Shown here in pieces: positions 1 to 10,400 of a stretch of 64,000 bases of DNA (positions are counted from its first letter, which is position 1; every line of letters starts with the position of its first letter). The stretch covers positions 55,933 through 119,932 of the forward strand of contig CBIHRS010000015.1 in the NCBI GenBank assembly GCA_966212505.1, written 5' to 3'. Source of the stretch: CAMLIZ01 sp966212505. Its GTDB lineage: Bacteria > Pseudomonadota > Gammaproteobacteria > Burkholderiales > Burkholderiaceae_C. Under the pieces are notes generated by a model that saw nothing but the letters and a program-made list of their open reading frames with translations, was not told the origin of the DNA and ran no database searches. The translations under genes and the position numbers were made by a program.

Positions 1-658
1 TGCCGTCGCGGCGCAGCCGCCCCGCGGTGGCCTCGCGCAGCTCGGCCAGCTGCCGCAGCACCTCGCGCTCGCAGTCGTGGCGCAGCCCGAAGCTGACCGC
101 ATGGCCGTAGGCCTGCGGATCGTGCGCCAGGTCGTCGAAGCAGGCATAGCGCGCGCGGGCCCGCTGCGCGGCCTCGGGGTCGCTGGCGTCGAGGTAGCGC
201 AGCACCGCGTCCATCGATTCGCGCAGGCTGTACAGGTCGAGCCCGAAGAAGCCGACCTGCGCGTTGCGGTCGAACACGCTCTCGTTGTAGCCGCGCAGCC
301 ACTCGAGCCACGACACGATCTCGGTGTTGCGCCACATCCAGCGCGGAAAGCGCTCGAAGCCGCCGAGCGCCTGCTCGGGCGTGGCATCGTCGTCGGCACC
401 CTGCACATAGCGGCTGGCGCGCAGCGCCGCCGGCCAGTCGGCCTCGACCGCCACCGCATCAAAACCCTTGTCGAGGATCAGCCTGCGGGTCAACTCGGCC
501 CGAAAGCGGTAGAACTCGCGGGTGCCGTGCGTGGCCTCGCCGAGCAGCACCCAGCGGGCATTGCCGATCAGGCCCAGCACGCCGTCCACATCCCACGGGC
601 CGGACAGCGGCTGCGCATGCCGGGCGATCGTCTTGGCGGTGTCGTCGGATGCTGCCAT
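1..658 (-). CDS. Erythromycin esterase family protein (3' end missing)
   Basis: Reading the minus strand from an ATG at 658 gives 219 codons before the window edge. The protein opens with a family-typical stretch: GEATHGTREFYRFRAELT at about residues 41-58, then VEADWP at about residues 72-77, and an FFGLDLYSLRESMD motif near residue 145. These match the EreA/EreB-like fold, whose conserved His and Glu residues act on water for ester cleavage. Most chromosomal members are not proven macrolide esterases, so the substrate is unknown. The C-terminal half and stop lie outside the window. An in-frame ATG at 667 would add three residues; neither start has a clear ribosome binding site. The gene diverges from the phosphoribosyltransferase at 700, leaving only about 41 bp for both promoters. 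Such esterase domains often neighbour or fuse with phosphoribosyltransferase domains (known family context), which fits this pairing. Confidence 0.85.
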   Translation of the reverse strand, partial: MAASDDTAKTIARHAQPLSGPWDVDGVLGLIGNARWVLLGEATHGTREFYRFRAELTRRLILDKGFDAVAVEADWPAALRASRYVQGADDDATPEQALGGFERFPRWMWRNTEIVSWLEWLRGYNESVFDRNAQVGFFGLDLYSLRESMDAVLRYLDASDPEAAQRARARYACFDDLAHDPQAYGHAVSFGLRHDCEREVLRQLAELREATAGRLRRDG

Positions 659-699
659 GGCATGCATGTGCGGCAAGCGCCATACCTTGCGGAGGCACC

Positions 700-1437
700 A
701 TGGGCAGCTCGAGCCACGGACCCTACCTTGCACACTTCGCCAACCGGCGCGACGCGGGCCACCAGCTCGCCGAGCGGCTCGCGTTGCGCCGCTTCGACCG
801 CCCGCTGGTGCTGGCGCTGCCGCGCGGCGGCGTGCCGGTGGGCCACGAGATCGCCACGCTGCTCGACATCCCGCTCGACGTGCTGCTGGTGCGCAAGCTC
901 GGCGCGCCGGGCTTTCCGGAGCTGGGCCTGGGCGCGGTGGTCGACGGGCCCGATCCGCAGCGCATCCTCAACCAGCACATCATCGATGCGGTGCAGCCGC
1001 CGCCGGGCTACCTCGAGGAAGAAGAGCAGCGCCAGCTCGCGCTGATCGCGCAGCGCAAGGCGCAGCTGCGGCGCGGCCGGCCGCCCGAGCCGGTGAACGG
1101 CCGCACGGTGCTGCTGGTCGACGACGGCATCGCCACCGGCGGCACGATGCGGGTGGCGCTGAAGGCGCTGGAACGCGCGGGCGCCGAGCGCTGCGTGGTG
1201 GCGGTGCCGGTGGCGCCGCCGAGCGCGCTGGCGCAGCTGGGCATCGCCGAAGACGACTTCGAATGCCTGCTGTCGCCGCCGGGCTTCCAATCGGTGGGCC
1301 AGTACTACGCCGATTTCGAGCAGGTGAGCGACGAGGAGGTCGTGGCGCTGCTCGACCATGCGGCGCAGCGGCTGGCCTCGCATGCCGCCACGGCCCGCGC
1401 CGATGGCGACAGCTCAGCGCACCGCGCTGGCAGCTGA
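700..1437 (+). CDS. Phosphoribosyltransferase-family protein
   Basis: This 245-residue protein has the type I phosphoribosyltransferase layout. LALPRGGVPVGHEIA lies near residues 30-44, and the PRPP-binding signature LLVDDGIATGGTM is near residues 138-150 (hydrophobic residues, two acidic residues, then a Gly/Thr loop). It is presumably cytoplasmic and binds a ribose-5-phosphate donor. Members of this stand-alone family have not been tied to one nucleobase, so the real substrate is unknown. The start at 700 is chosen because GGAGG sits four bases upstream (691-695). A longer in-frame start at 649 exists but would overlap the divergent esterase gene and lacks a binding site. The last 24 bases overlap the convergent transglycosylase gene. 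It pairs head-to-head with the esterase-family gene. Confidence 0.85.
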   Translation: MGSSSHGPYLAHFANRRDAGHQLAERLALRRFDRPLVLALPRGGVPVGHEIATLLDIPLDVLLVRKLGAPGFPELGLGAVVDGPDPQRILNQHIIDAVQPPPGYLEEEEQRQLALIAQRKAQLRRGRPPEPVNGRTVLLVDDGIATGGTMRVALKALERAGAERCVVAVPVAPPSALAQLGIAEDDFECLLSPPGFQSVGQYYADFEQVSDEEVVALLDHAAQRLASHAATARADGDSSAHRAGS

Positions 1438-2739
1438 GGCGGGGGCGGCAGCGCCGCAGGCCGCCTCGCCGGCGGCATCGGCCCGCAGCGCCAGCAGGAT
1501 GTGCAGCCCTGCCCGGCCGGTGGCGGGCATGTTGTGGCGGGCTTCCTCGGCTTCGATGGCCGCGCGCGTGAGCGGGCCTTCGCGGCCGTCGGCCGTCACC
1601 TCGCAGTGGCCGTGCTGCTGCAGCAGCGTCTGCAGCTCGCGCAGCTCGGCGCGCGACAGGCCGGGGTCGTCGGTCGGCCACCGCGTCACCTGGGCCGGGC
1701 CGCCGCGCAGCGCATCGGCCAGCAGGCCGATGGCCAGCGCATAGGTGTCGGCCCGGTTGTAGCGCCACACCGCCTGGTAGTTGGGCGTGACCAGCCAGGC
1801 CGGGCCGGCGGGGCCCGCCGGCATCAGCAGCGCGGTACGCAGCTCGGCCGCCAGCGGCCCGGCCCTGCCCTTGGCCAATAGCGGCTCGCCCGAGGCCAGC
1901 GACACGCCCTGTGCGGCCCATTGCTGCACGCTGCGGCACTTGCCGGCGGCGGCATTGCTGGCGAGACAGGCATGCTCGCCTTCGAGCGCATTGGCCTGCG
2001 CGGCCAGCTCGGCCGGCACGCGCACCTCCACGCCCCACGGCACGTCCGCCAGCCAGCCCAGCCCCTTGAGGTAGCGCGCGGTGGTGGCCAGCGCATCGGC
2101 CGGGCTGTGCAGGATGTCGGGCTTGCCGCTGCCGTCGCCGTCGTCCATGTAGTGGATGAAGGTGCCGGGCATGAACTGCGTCATGCCGAAGGCGCCGGCC
2201 CAGGAGCCGCGGAACTCGTCGGGCTGCACCAGGCCCTGCTGCAGCAGCCACAGCGCCGCGAAGAAATGGCTCTTGCGCTCGTTGCTCGAGAGGTTGAGGC
2301 AGGCGCGGCTCAGCGTGGCATCCACCACCGGATAGCGGCCATGCAGCTTGCCGTAGTCGGTCTCGACGCCGAACACCGCCACCACCGTGGCGCCGTCGAT
2401 GCCCTGGCGCTCGCGGATGCCGCGCAGCGCCGCGGCCTCGCGCTGCAGCAGCTCGCGGCCCTCGGCGATGCGCTCGGCATCGACACGGCGCGCGAGGTAG
2501 TCCCAGATCGGGATCTTGAATTCGGGCTGGCTCTGCGTGGCCGCCTCGATCACCGGGCGCAGGTCCTGCACGCCGCGGGTGTAGGTGTCGAAGGTCTCGC
2601 GCGTGACCTCAGGATGCCGCGGCAGCTCGGCCCGCAGCGAGCCGATGCAGGGCTCCAGGCCGGAAGACTCCTCGGCCTGCACCACGCAGGCCTGCAGCAG
2701 CACCGCCGCGCCCGCGGCTGCCCACCACCTTCGTCGCAT
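1414..2739 (-). CDS. Lytic murein transglycosylase, MltB type
   Basis: The 441-residue product should cleave peptidoglycan glycan strands between MurNAc and GlcNAc, forming 1,6-anhydro ends in the periplasm. A short hydrophobic leader ends in LLQAC (Cys18), a plausible though imperfect lipobox, suggesting an outer-membrane lipoprotein. The family-3 lytic transglycosylase domain covers about residues 30-330. It contains FGVETDYGK with the likely catalytic Glu126, SWAGAFGMTQFMPGTF near residue 180, and LVTPNYQAVWRYN near residue 310. The C-terminal 70 residues resemble a peptidoglycan-binding domain (REGPLTRAAIEA). The ATG at 2739 follows an AGGCGG-like site. It lies downstream of the TPS genes on the same strand, 62 bp after the tpsB stop, so some read-through is possible. 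A turnover enzyme next to a large secretion unit may be coincidence. Confidence 0.9.
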   Translation of the reverse strand: MRRRWWAAAGAAVLLQACVVQAEESSGLEPCIGSLRAELPRHPEVTRETFDTYTRGVQDLRPVIEAATQSQPEFKIPIWDYLARRVDAERIAEGRELLQREAAALRGIRERQGIDGATVVAVFGVETDYGKLHGRYPVVDATLSRACLNLSSNERKSHFFAALWLLQQGLVQPDEFRGSWAGAFGMTQFMPGTFIHYMDDGDGSGKPDILHSPADALATTARYLKGLGWLADVPWGVEVRVPAELAAQANALEGEHACLASNAAAGKCRSVQQWAAQGVSLASGEPLLAKGRAGPLAAELRTALLMPAGPAGPAWLVTPNYQAVWRYNRADTYALAIGLLADALRGGPAQVTRWPTDDPGLSRAELRELQTLLQQHGHCEVTADGREGPLTRAAIEAEEARHNMPATGRAGLHILLALRADAAGEAACGAAAPASAASAVR

Positions 2740-2801
2740 CTGAACCGCCTTTCATGCACGTGTTCCGAAGCGAGGGAGTCTATGCCCTTGGAGCTCGGCG
2801 C

Positions 2802-4451
2802 TCAGAACGACCAGCTCAGGCGCGCGAACGCATTCCACTTGCGCTGTTCGGGCACCACGCCGCGCAGCCCCTTGGCCGCGGTGAGCGAGAGCGTGGTGTT
2901 GTGCCAGCCGCTCCAGTTGAGCCCCAGGCCCGCGCCGGTGGGATGCACGGTGGGGTTGATCGAGCGCACCGCGCTGGTGTCGACGAAGCCGTACACATCG
3001 GTGCGCGCGCCGGCCAGCGTCCAGCCGTCGTAGTGCAGCTCGGCGATGGCGAGCACGCCGCCGTCGCCGCTGATCTGCCCCGGCTCGTAGCCGCGCACCG
3101 AGGCCGGCCCACCCACCGAGAAGGCCAGCGCGCCCGGCAGGCTCTTGTGGCTGGCGAACTGCCAGCTCAGCTGCGCGAGGCCATACCACGCGCTCTCGTT
3201 CAGCCGGTAGAGCAGGCTGCTGTCGCCGGTGAGCAGGTTGACGCTGGTCGACTGCTCGGGCAGCAGCTTGTTGCGCGCATGCGCGGCCGACAGCACCGGG
3301 TTGAAGCTCCACTGCCAGCGCTCGCCGCTCAGCGTCATCGGCGCGCCGAGGTTGAGGCGGGTGATCGCATAGTGGCTCACCGCGACGCCGCGCACGTCGT
3401 TCGACGAATCGCTGAGCTGCAGGCCGCCGGTGAGGCTGAGCCAGAAGCGTTGGGACGAGTGGGCGAGCCAGCTGCTGTCGAGCCCCAGGCTGCTGCCGTC
3501 GCCCTTGACGTCGATGTCCTTGAAGTCGCCGGCGATCATCTTCGTGCGGCTCAGCGAGGCGCTGGCCCCCAGCCGCCAGCCGCTGGTCTGCACCGGCGCG
3601 TTGTACGACAGCGAGAGCGCCTGCGAGCCCTGCGAGGCGGTGAGGTAGGCGAACGAACGGTCGCCATCGGTGAAGAGCTTCTGGCGCCGCACCAGCGCCC
3701 CCAGCTCGACCCGGCCCGAGCTCTTGTAGCCGTAGTTGTCGACGAACACCTGCCCGCCGGTGCGGGCCGGCTCCTGCACCGACAGCACCAGGTCGGTCTG
3801 GCCGAAGTTCTGCCCGGCGCGCAGTGCGGCCTGCAGCTTGGCCTCGTTGATGCGGTTGAAGCGGGCCAGGTCGGCCTCGAGCCGGCGCGCATCGAGGTCG
3901 GTGCCCGGCGTGGCGCCGTGCACCCATTGCTGGACCCACGGCGCCGCGAGGTACTGGTTGTTCTCGACCACCACCTGGCCCAGCGTGCCCTCGACCAGCT
4001 GCACCACCACCGTGCCGTCCTTCACCTGCTGCTCGGGCAGCGTGGCCGCCGCGGTGAAGATGCCCTGGCTGCGGTAGAGCTGGTTGACGCCCTGCACCAG
4101 GCCCTGAAGGTCGGACCAGCGCACCTCGCGGCCCATGAACGGCTGCGCCGCCGCCGAGAGCTGCTCGCGCGTGAGGTGGCGCGAGCTGGTGAAGCGCACG
4201 CGCTGCAGCACGAACGACGGGCCGGTGTCGGCCGGCGCGGCCTCGCCGGCAGCGGCAGGCGCCTTGGGCGCGGCCTGCTGCCGCTCCTGCAGCAGCTTCT
4301 CGCGGCGCAGGCGCTCCTGCTCCTGCTGGGCGGGGTCGGCCGAGGGGGGCAGCGCGGGCACGGTCTGCGCCAGGGCGGGGAGCACGGCATGCAGGCTCAG
4401 CGCCAGGGCCATCCAGTGCGGTCGTCGGATCGTCACGGTCATTGTCTTCAC
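2802..4451 (-). CDS. TpsB two-partner-secretion outer-membrane transporter (ShlB/FhaC/HecB family)
   Basis: This 549-residue Omp85-superfamily pore should export the adjacent TpsA across the outer membrane without ATP. After the leader comes a charged linker helix (PAQQEQERLRREKLLQERQQ). Two POTRA domains cover about residues 75-240, including LVEGTLGQVVVENN. The remainder is the beta-barrel. The barrel carries VRGYEPGQISGDGG near residue 450, the conserved VRGY motif of the L6 loop that reaches into the pore. The final residues WNAFARLSWSF end in Phe, as BAM-assembled barrels do. The GTG at 4451 lies only three bases after the tpsA stop; an in-frame ATG at 4442 is the alternative. Transporter after substrate on one transcript is one of the known TPS orders. 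The short gap implies coupled translation with tpsA. Confidence 0.93.
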   Translation of the reverse strand: MKTMTVTIRRPHWMALALSLHAVLPALAQTVPALPPSADPAQQEQERLRREKLLQERQQAAPKAPAAAGEAAPADTGPSFVLQRVRFTSSRHLTREQLSAAAQPFMGREVRWSDLQGLVQGVNQLYRSQGIFTAAATLPEQQVKDGTVVVQLVEGTLGQVVVENNQYLAAPWVQQWVHGATPGTDLDARRLEADLARFNRINEAKLQAALRAGQNFGQTDLVLSVQEPARTGGQVFVDNYGYKSSGRVELGALVRRQKLFTDGDRSFAYLTASQGSQALSLSYNAPVQTSGWRLGASASLSRTKMIAGDFKDIDVKGDGSSLGLDSSWLAHSSQRFWLSLTGGLQLSDSSNDVRGVAVSHYAITRLNLGAPMTLSGERWQWSFNPVLSAAHARNKLLPEQSTSVNLLTGDSSLLYRLNESAWYGLAQLSWQFASHKSLPGALAFSVGGPASVRGYEPGQISGDGGVLAIAELHYDGWTLAGARTDVYGFVDTSAVRSINPTVHPTGAGLGLNWSGWHNTTLSLTAAKGLRGVVPEQRKWNAFARLSWSF

Positions 4452-4454
4452 GGG

Positions 4455-7400
4455 TTACTGCAAGGCGCCGATGAGCAGGTCGTCGTCGCGGACTTCGGCG
4501 GACTCTTCGTCCTGCTTGTTGTGCGAGGCGGTGGGTGAGCGCGGCGAGGTGGTGTTGACCGCCGGCGCTTCGCCCCGGCGCGGGTCGGGCAGCGTGAGCC
4601 AGCCGCCGAAGATGGGCATCGGCGCCAGGCTCACGCGCGGCAGGCGCCACTGCGTCCACGTGATGTCCTGCGACAGCTGCTCGGTGCTCAGGCGGTAGAA
4701 CGCCGTCTGCGCATCGAAGGCCACCTCGTCGGGCCGGTGGAAATACAGCGCGATCGGCGACTGGAACCGCGTGACCAGCGCATCGGTGAACAGCGAGGTG
4801 CCCGCCAGCTGCAGCCAGAAGCTGCCCTGCGGCGTGATCAGCTGGGCATCGGCCTCGCGCGCGGCGGGGTTCACGTTGTCCAGGCTGACCTTCACCGCGG
4901 CGGTGTCGAGGGTGAGCGCACCGCTGGCGCTCGCATCGCGCAGCACCACGTCGAGCGGCAGGCTGAGCTCGCCGTTGCGGGTGTAGAGCTTGTCGATCTC
5001 CACGCGCTGGGTGCCGGTGACCGACACGTTGACGTTGTCGGCGCGGGCACCGTCGAAACCGGTGAGCGTGAGCGTGGTGAGCGGCGCGCCGGCCGAGTCG
5101 ATGCGCATCGCGATGTTCGGCGCGGCCACGCTCAGCGGGCCGCCGCCCTTCAGCGTGAGCTGGTCGATCTCGAGCGCATCGCGCGAGTTGAGGCTGCCCT
5201 GCGACATCGTCATCTGCTGGCCGCTGACCTTGCCGTCGACCCACAGCCAGGGGTTGCCCAGCAGGTGGTCGAAGGTGAGGCTGCCGTGCACCGTGAGGCG
5301 CACGTCGCCGTTCTCGGCGCTGAGCAGCGGCGAATACACGCCGCGCTCGACGATCAGGTTGATGTCGCCCTGCGTGGTGGCCACGCTGAGCCACGGCGCA
5401 TCGACCACCAGCGGGTCGCCCAGCCCCAGGCCGGCGTTGATCGTCGTGTGGGTGCCGGCCGAGCCGGTGCCGATGTGCACCGGCGCATCGTTGCGGCCGC
5501 TCAGCGTGCCGCCGGCCGACAGGTCGAGCACATCGCCATGCACGCTCACCGACGACAGCAGCACGTCGCCCGCGGCCTGCAGGCGCATCGAGCCTTCGGC
5601 CGCGATGCTGCTGCCCTGCCCCATGGTCCACGACGCCGCTCCGACATCGAGCGCGCCCGCGACGCGCGTCGCCTGGCCGGCCGCCTGCGTGCCCTGGCCG
5701 GCTGAATGCAGCGTGGCCGCACCGCCGACATCGACATTGCCGACGAGCGACAGGCTGCCGCCCGCGGTGACGGCCAGATCGCCGCCGAACGCTGCCGCCT
5801 CGTTGAAGCCGACATTGCCGCCGGCATCGATCACTAGGTTCCGGCCTGCGCTGAACTGCGCCAGTGCGACACCCGAAGTCGTCGCGATGGTCGCGTCTCC
5901 CTGCACCTGGGCCTGGCTGCCTGCGCCCATCGCGAACGAGTCGGACTGGATGCCGAGATCGCCGCCGACGGTGACGGTCTTCGCCGCGGCCAGCGTGATG
6001 GCGTGCGCGGCTGACAGCGTGGCGTCGCCACCCACCGTCGCATCGTCGCGCAGCGCCATTGCGCCGCCAGCATCGAGCTGCAGCGAGCCAGCGGACTTCA
6101 GCAATGCGAGTTGCTGGTCGCCGGAAGTCTTGATGCGCAGGGAACCGGCATCGATGGAGGCGCCGTTGCCCATCGTCCACGATGCCGCCTCGACGTCGAG
6201 GGCGCTGGCCACGCGGACCCGTTCAGCAGCCGCCTGCGTCCCTGCACCGGTCACGCGCAGCGTGGCCGCCCCGTTCACATCCAGCGTGCCGACGAGGGCG
6301 AAATCACCACCGGAAGTCAGCGTGAGATCGCCGCCCACGGCAGTGGCTTCGTTGAAGCCGACACTGCCGCCTGCGTCGATCACCAGCCCTTGGGCCGTGC
6401 CGAACTGCGCCAGCGTCACGCCAGAAGTCGTCGTGATGGCGGCGTTGCCGCCGATCTGAGCCTGGCTGCCGGCCCCCATCGTGAACGAGTCGGATCGAAC
6501 CCCGAGATCGCCACGGACGTTGACGGTCTTCGCGGCCGCCAGCGTGATGGCTTGCCCCGCCGACAGCGAGGCGTCAGTGCCCACCGTGACATCGTCGCCC
6601 AAGGCCATCGCGCCGCCAGCATCGAGCTGCAGCGACCCCGCGGACTTCAGCAACGCGAGTTGCTGGTCACCGGAAGTCTTGATGCGCAGCGAACCGGCAT
6701 CGATAGCAGCGCCGTTGCCCATCGTCCAGGACGCGGCTTCAACGTCGAGCGCGTTTGAAACAGAGGTCCGTTCACCAGCTGCCTGAGCCCCTGCACCGGT
6801 TACGCGCAGCGTGGCCGCGCCGTTCACATCGAGGGCACCGACAAGAGCGAGATCGCCGCCAGAGGTCAGCGCGAGATCACTGCCCACGGTGGCGGCCTCG
6901 TTGAAGCCGACACTGCCGCCTGCGTCGATGACCAGGTTCCGGCCCGTGCTGAACTGCGCCAGCGCGATGCGAGAACGCGTGGCGACGGTTGCATCGCCAC
7001 CGACCTGGGCTTGGCTGCGCGCCCCCATCGTGAACGAATCGGATCGGACGCTGAGATTGCCACCAACGTGGACGGTCTTCGCGTCGGCCAGCGTGATGGC
7101 TTGCGCGGCGGACAGCGAGGCGTTGCCGCCCACCGTCACGTTGTCGCCCAGCACCACCGCGCCACTGGCATCGAGTTGCAGCGAGCCGGTGGCCTTCAGC
7201 AACGCGAGTTGCTGATCGTTCGAGGTCTTGAGGCGCAGCGAGCCGGCATCGATGGAGGCGCCATCGCCCATGGTCCACGAGGCGGCCTCGATATCGAGGG
7301 CGTTGGCCACCTGGGCATGTTCGCCTGCTGCTTGCATCCCTGCACCGGTCACGCGCAGCGTGGCCGCGCCGGCCACGTCGAGCGCGCCGATCAGCGTGAG

Positions 7401-10400
7401 GTCACCGCCAGCGGTCAGCGTGAGATCGCCACCCACCGCGGTGGCTTCGGTGAAGCCGACGTTGCCGCCAGCATCGATCGCCAGGCTGTGGCCCGCGCTG
7501 ACCTGCGCCAGCGTCATGCCGGCGTTGGTGGCAAGGGTCGCGCTGCCGCCGATCTGAACCTTGCTGCCCGCACCCATCGTGAGCGAATCAGACTGGCTGG
7601 TCAGATCGCCGCCGATGTTGACGGTCTTCATGGCCGCCAGTGTGATGGCTTGCACGGCTGACAGTGAGGCATTGCCGCCCACCGTCACGTTGTCGCCCAG
7701 CGCCATCGCGCCGCCGGCATCGAGCTGCAGCGCTGCCCCGGTCTTCAACAACGCGAGTTGCTGATCGTTCGAGGTCTTGAGGCGCAGCGAGCCGGCATCG
7801 ATGGAGGCGCCATCGCCCATGGTCCACGAGGCGGCCTCGATATCGAGGGCGTTGGCCACCTGGGCATGTTCGCCTGCTGCTTGCATCCCTGCACCGGTCA
7901 CGCGCAGCGTGGCCGCGCCGGCCACGTCGAGCGCGCCGATCAGCGTGAGGTCACCGCCAGCGGTCAGCGTGAGATCGCCACCCACCGCGGTGGCTTCGGT
8001 GAAGCCGACGTTGCCGCCAGCATCGATCGCCAGGCTGTGGCCCGCGCTGACCTGCGCCAGCGTCATGCCGGCGTTGGTGGCAAGGGTCGCGCTGCCGCCG
8101 ATCTGAACCTTGCTGCCCGCACCCATCGTGAGCGAATCAGACTGGCTGGTCAGATCGCCGCCGATGTTGACGGTCTTCATGGCCGCCAGTGTGATGGCTT
8201 GCACGGCTGACAGTGAGGCATTGCCGCCCACCGTCACGTTGTCGCCCAGCGCCATCGCGCCGCCGGCATCGAGCTGCAGCGCTGCCCCGGTCTTCAACAA
8301 CGCGAGTTGCTGATCGCCCGAGGTCTTGAGGCGCAGCGAGCCGGCATCGATGGAAGCGCCATCGCCCATGGTCCACGAGGCCGCCTCGATGTCGAGGGCG
8401 TTGGCCACGCGAGTCTGTTCAGCAGCCGCCTGCGTTCCCGCACCGGTCACGCGCAGCGTGGCTGCGCCGCTCACATCGAGCGTGCCAACCAGGGCGAGAT
8501 CGCCGCCAGCAGTCAGCGTGAGATCGCCGCCCACCGTCGTGGGTTCGTTGAATCCGACGTTGCCGCCGGCATCGACCGTCAAGCTGTGGCCCGTGCTGAC
8601 CTGCGCCAGCGTCATGCCGGAGGTCGTGGCAAGGGTCACGTTGCCACCGACCTGAACCTTGCTGCCCGCGTCCATCGTGAGCGAGTGGGACTGGCTGCTC
8701 AGGTCTCCGCCGATGTTGACGGTCTTCGCGGCCGCCAGCTTCACGGCCTGCGCAACCGACAGCGAGGCATTGCCGCCCACCGTCACGTTGTCACCCAGCG
8801 CCATCGCGCCGCCGGCATCGAGCTGCAGCGAGCCGGTGGCATTCAGCAATGCGAGTTGCTGATCGCCCGAGGTCTTGAGGCGCAGCGAGCCGGCATCGAT
8901 GGAAGCACCATCGCCCATGGTCCACGACGCCGCATCGATGTCGAGGGCGTTCGCCACGTGGGCATGTTCGCCCGCCGCTTGTGTCCCTGAACCGATCACA
9001 CGCAGCGTGGCCGCTCCGGCCACGTCAAGCGCGCCGATGAGGGTGAGATCGCCGCCAGAGGTCAACGTGAGATCGCCGCCCACCGTGGTGGCTTCGTTGA
9101 AGCGGACGCTGCCGCCGGCATCAATCGCCAGGCCACGGCCCGTGTTGGCCTGCGCCAGCGTCACGCTGGCGTTGGTGGCAAAGGTTGCGCTGCCGCCGAT
9201 CTGAACCTTGCTGCCCGCACCCATCGTGAGCGAGTCGGACTGGCTGGTCAGATCATCGCCCACGTTGACGGTCTTCGCGGTCGCCAGCGTGACGGACTGC
9301 GCCGCCGACAGCGAGGCATTGCCGCCCACCGTCACGTTGTCACCCAGCGCCATCGCGCCGCCGGCATCGAGCTGCAGCGAGCCGGTGGCATTCAGCAATG
9401 CGAGTTGCTGATCGCCGGAGGTCTTGATGTGCAGCGAGCCGGCATCGATAGAGGCGCCATCGCCCATGGTCCACGAGGCCGCCTCGACGTCGAGGGCGTT
9501 GGCCACGCGAGTCTGTTCAGCAGCCGCCTGAGTCCCCGCACCGGTCACGCGCAACGTGGCTGCTCCGCTCACATCGAGCGTGCCAACCAAGGCGAGGTCG
9601 CCGCCAGCAGTCAGCGTGAGATCGCCGCCCGCCGTGGTCGCTTCGTTGAAGCCGACGTTGCCACCGGCACCAATCGTCAAGTCCTGGTCTGTGCTGACTT
9701 GCGCCAGCGTCATGCCGGAGGTCGTGGCAAGGGTCACGTTGCCGCCGACCTGAACCTTGCTGCCCACGCCCATCGTGAGCGAATCAGACTGGCTGTTCAG
9801 ATCACCGCCGACGTTGACGGTCTTCGCGGCCGCCAGCGTGATGGCTTGCGCGGCCGACAGCGCGGCATGGCCGCCCGCCGTCACGTTGTCACCCAGTGCC
9901 ATCGCGCCGCCGGCATCGAGCTGCAGCGAGCCAGCGGTCTTCAGCAACGCGAGTTGCTGATCGCCCGAGGTCTTGAGGCGCAGCGAACCGGCGTCGATGG
10001 AAGCACCATCGCCCATCGTCCACGCAGCCGCCTCGATGTCGAGGGTGTTCGCCACCTGGGCCCGTTCGCCTGCGGTTTGCGTCCCAGCACCGACCACGCG
10101 CAGCGTGGCCGCGCCGTTCACATCGAGCGCGCCGACGAGGGCGAGATCGCCGCCAGCGGTCAGCGTGAGATCGCCGCCCACCGTGGTGGCTTCGGTGAAA
10201 CCGACGTTGCCGCCGGCATCGACCGTCAGGCTGTGGCCCGTGCTGACCTGCGCCAGCGTCATGCCGGCGGTCGTGGCAAGGGTCGCGTTGCCGCCGACCT
10301 GGGCCTTGCTGCCCGCGCCCATCGTGAGCGAGTCGGACTGGCTGCTCAGGTCTCCGCCGATGTTGACGGTCTTCGCGGCCGCCAGCGTGACGGACTGCGC

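Noticed and set aside
1..658. Macrolide resistance gene
   Set aside because: The family match is clear, but most chromosomal members are not shown to hydrolyse macrolides and the C-terminal half is not visible.
2752..6180. An 1142-codon open frame on the minus strand across tpsB and the end of tpsA in another frame
   Set aside because: The same bases encode TpsB with POTRA and VRGY motifs and the end of TpsA. The alternative product is low complexity and would need to ignore both genes.
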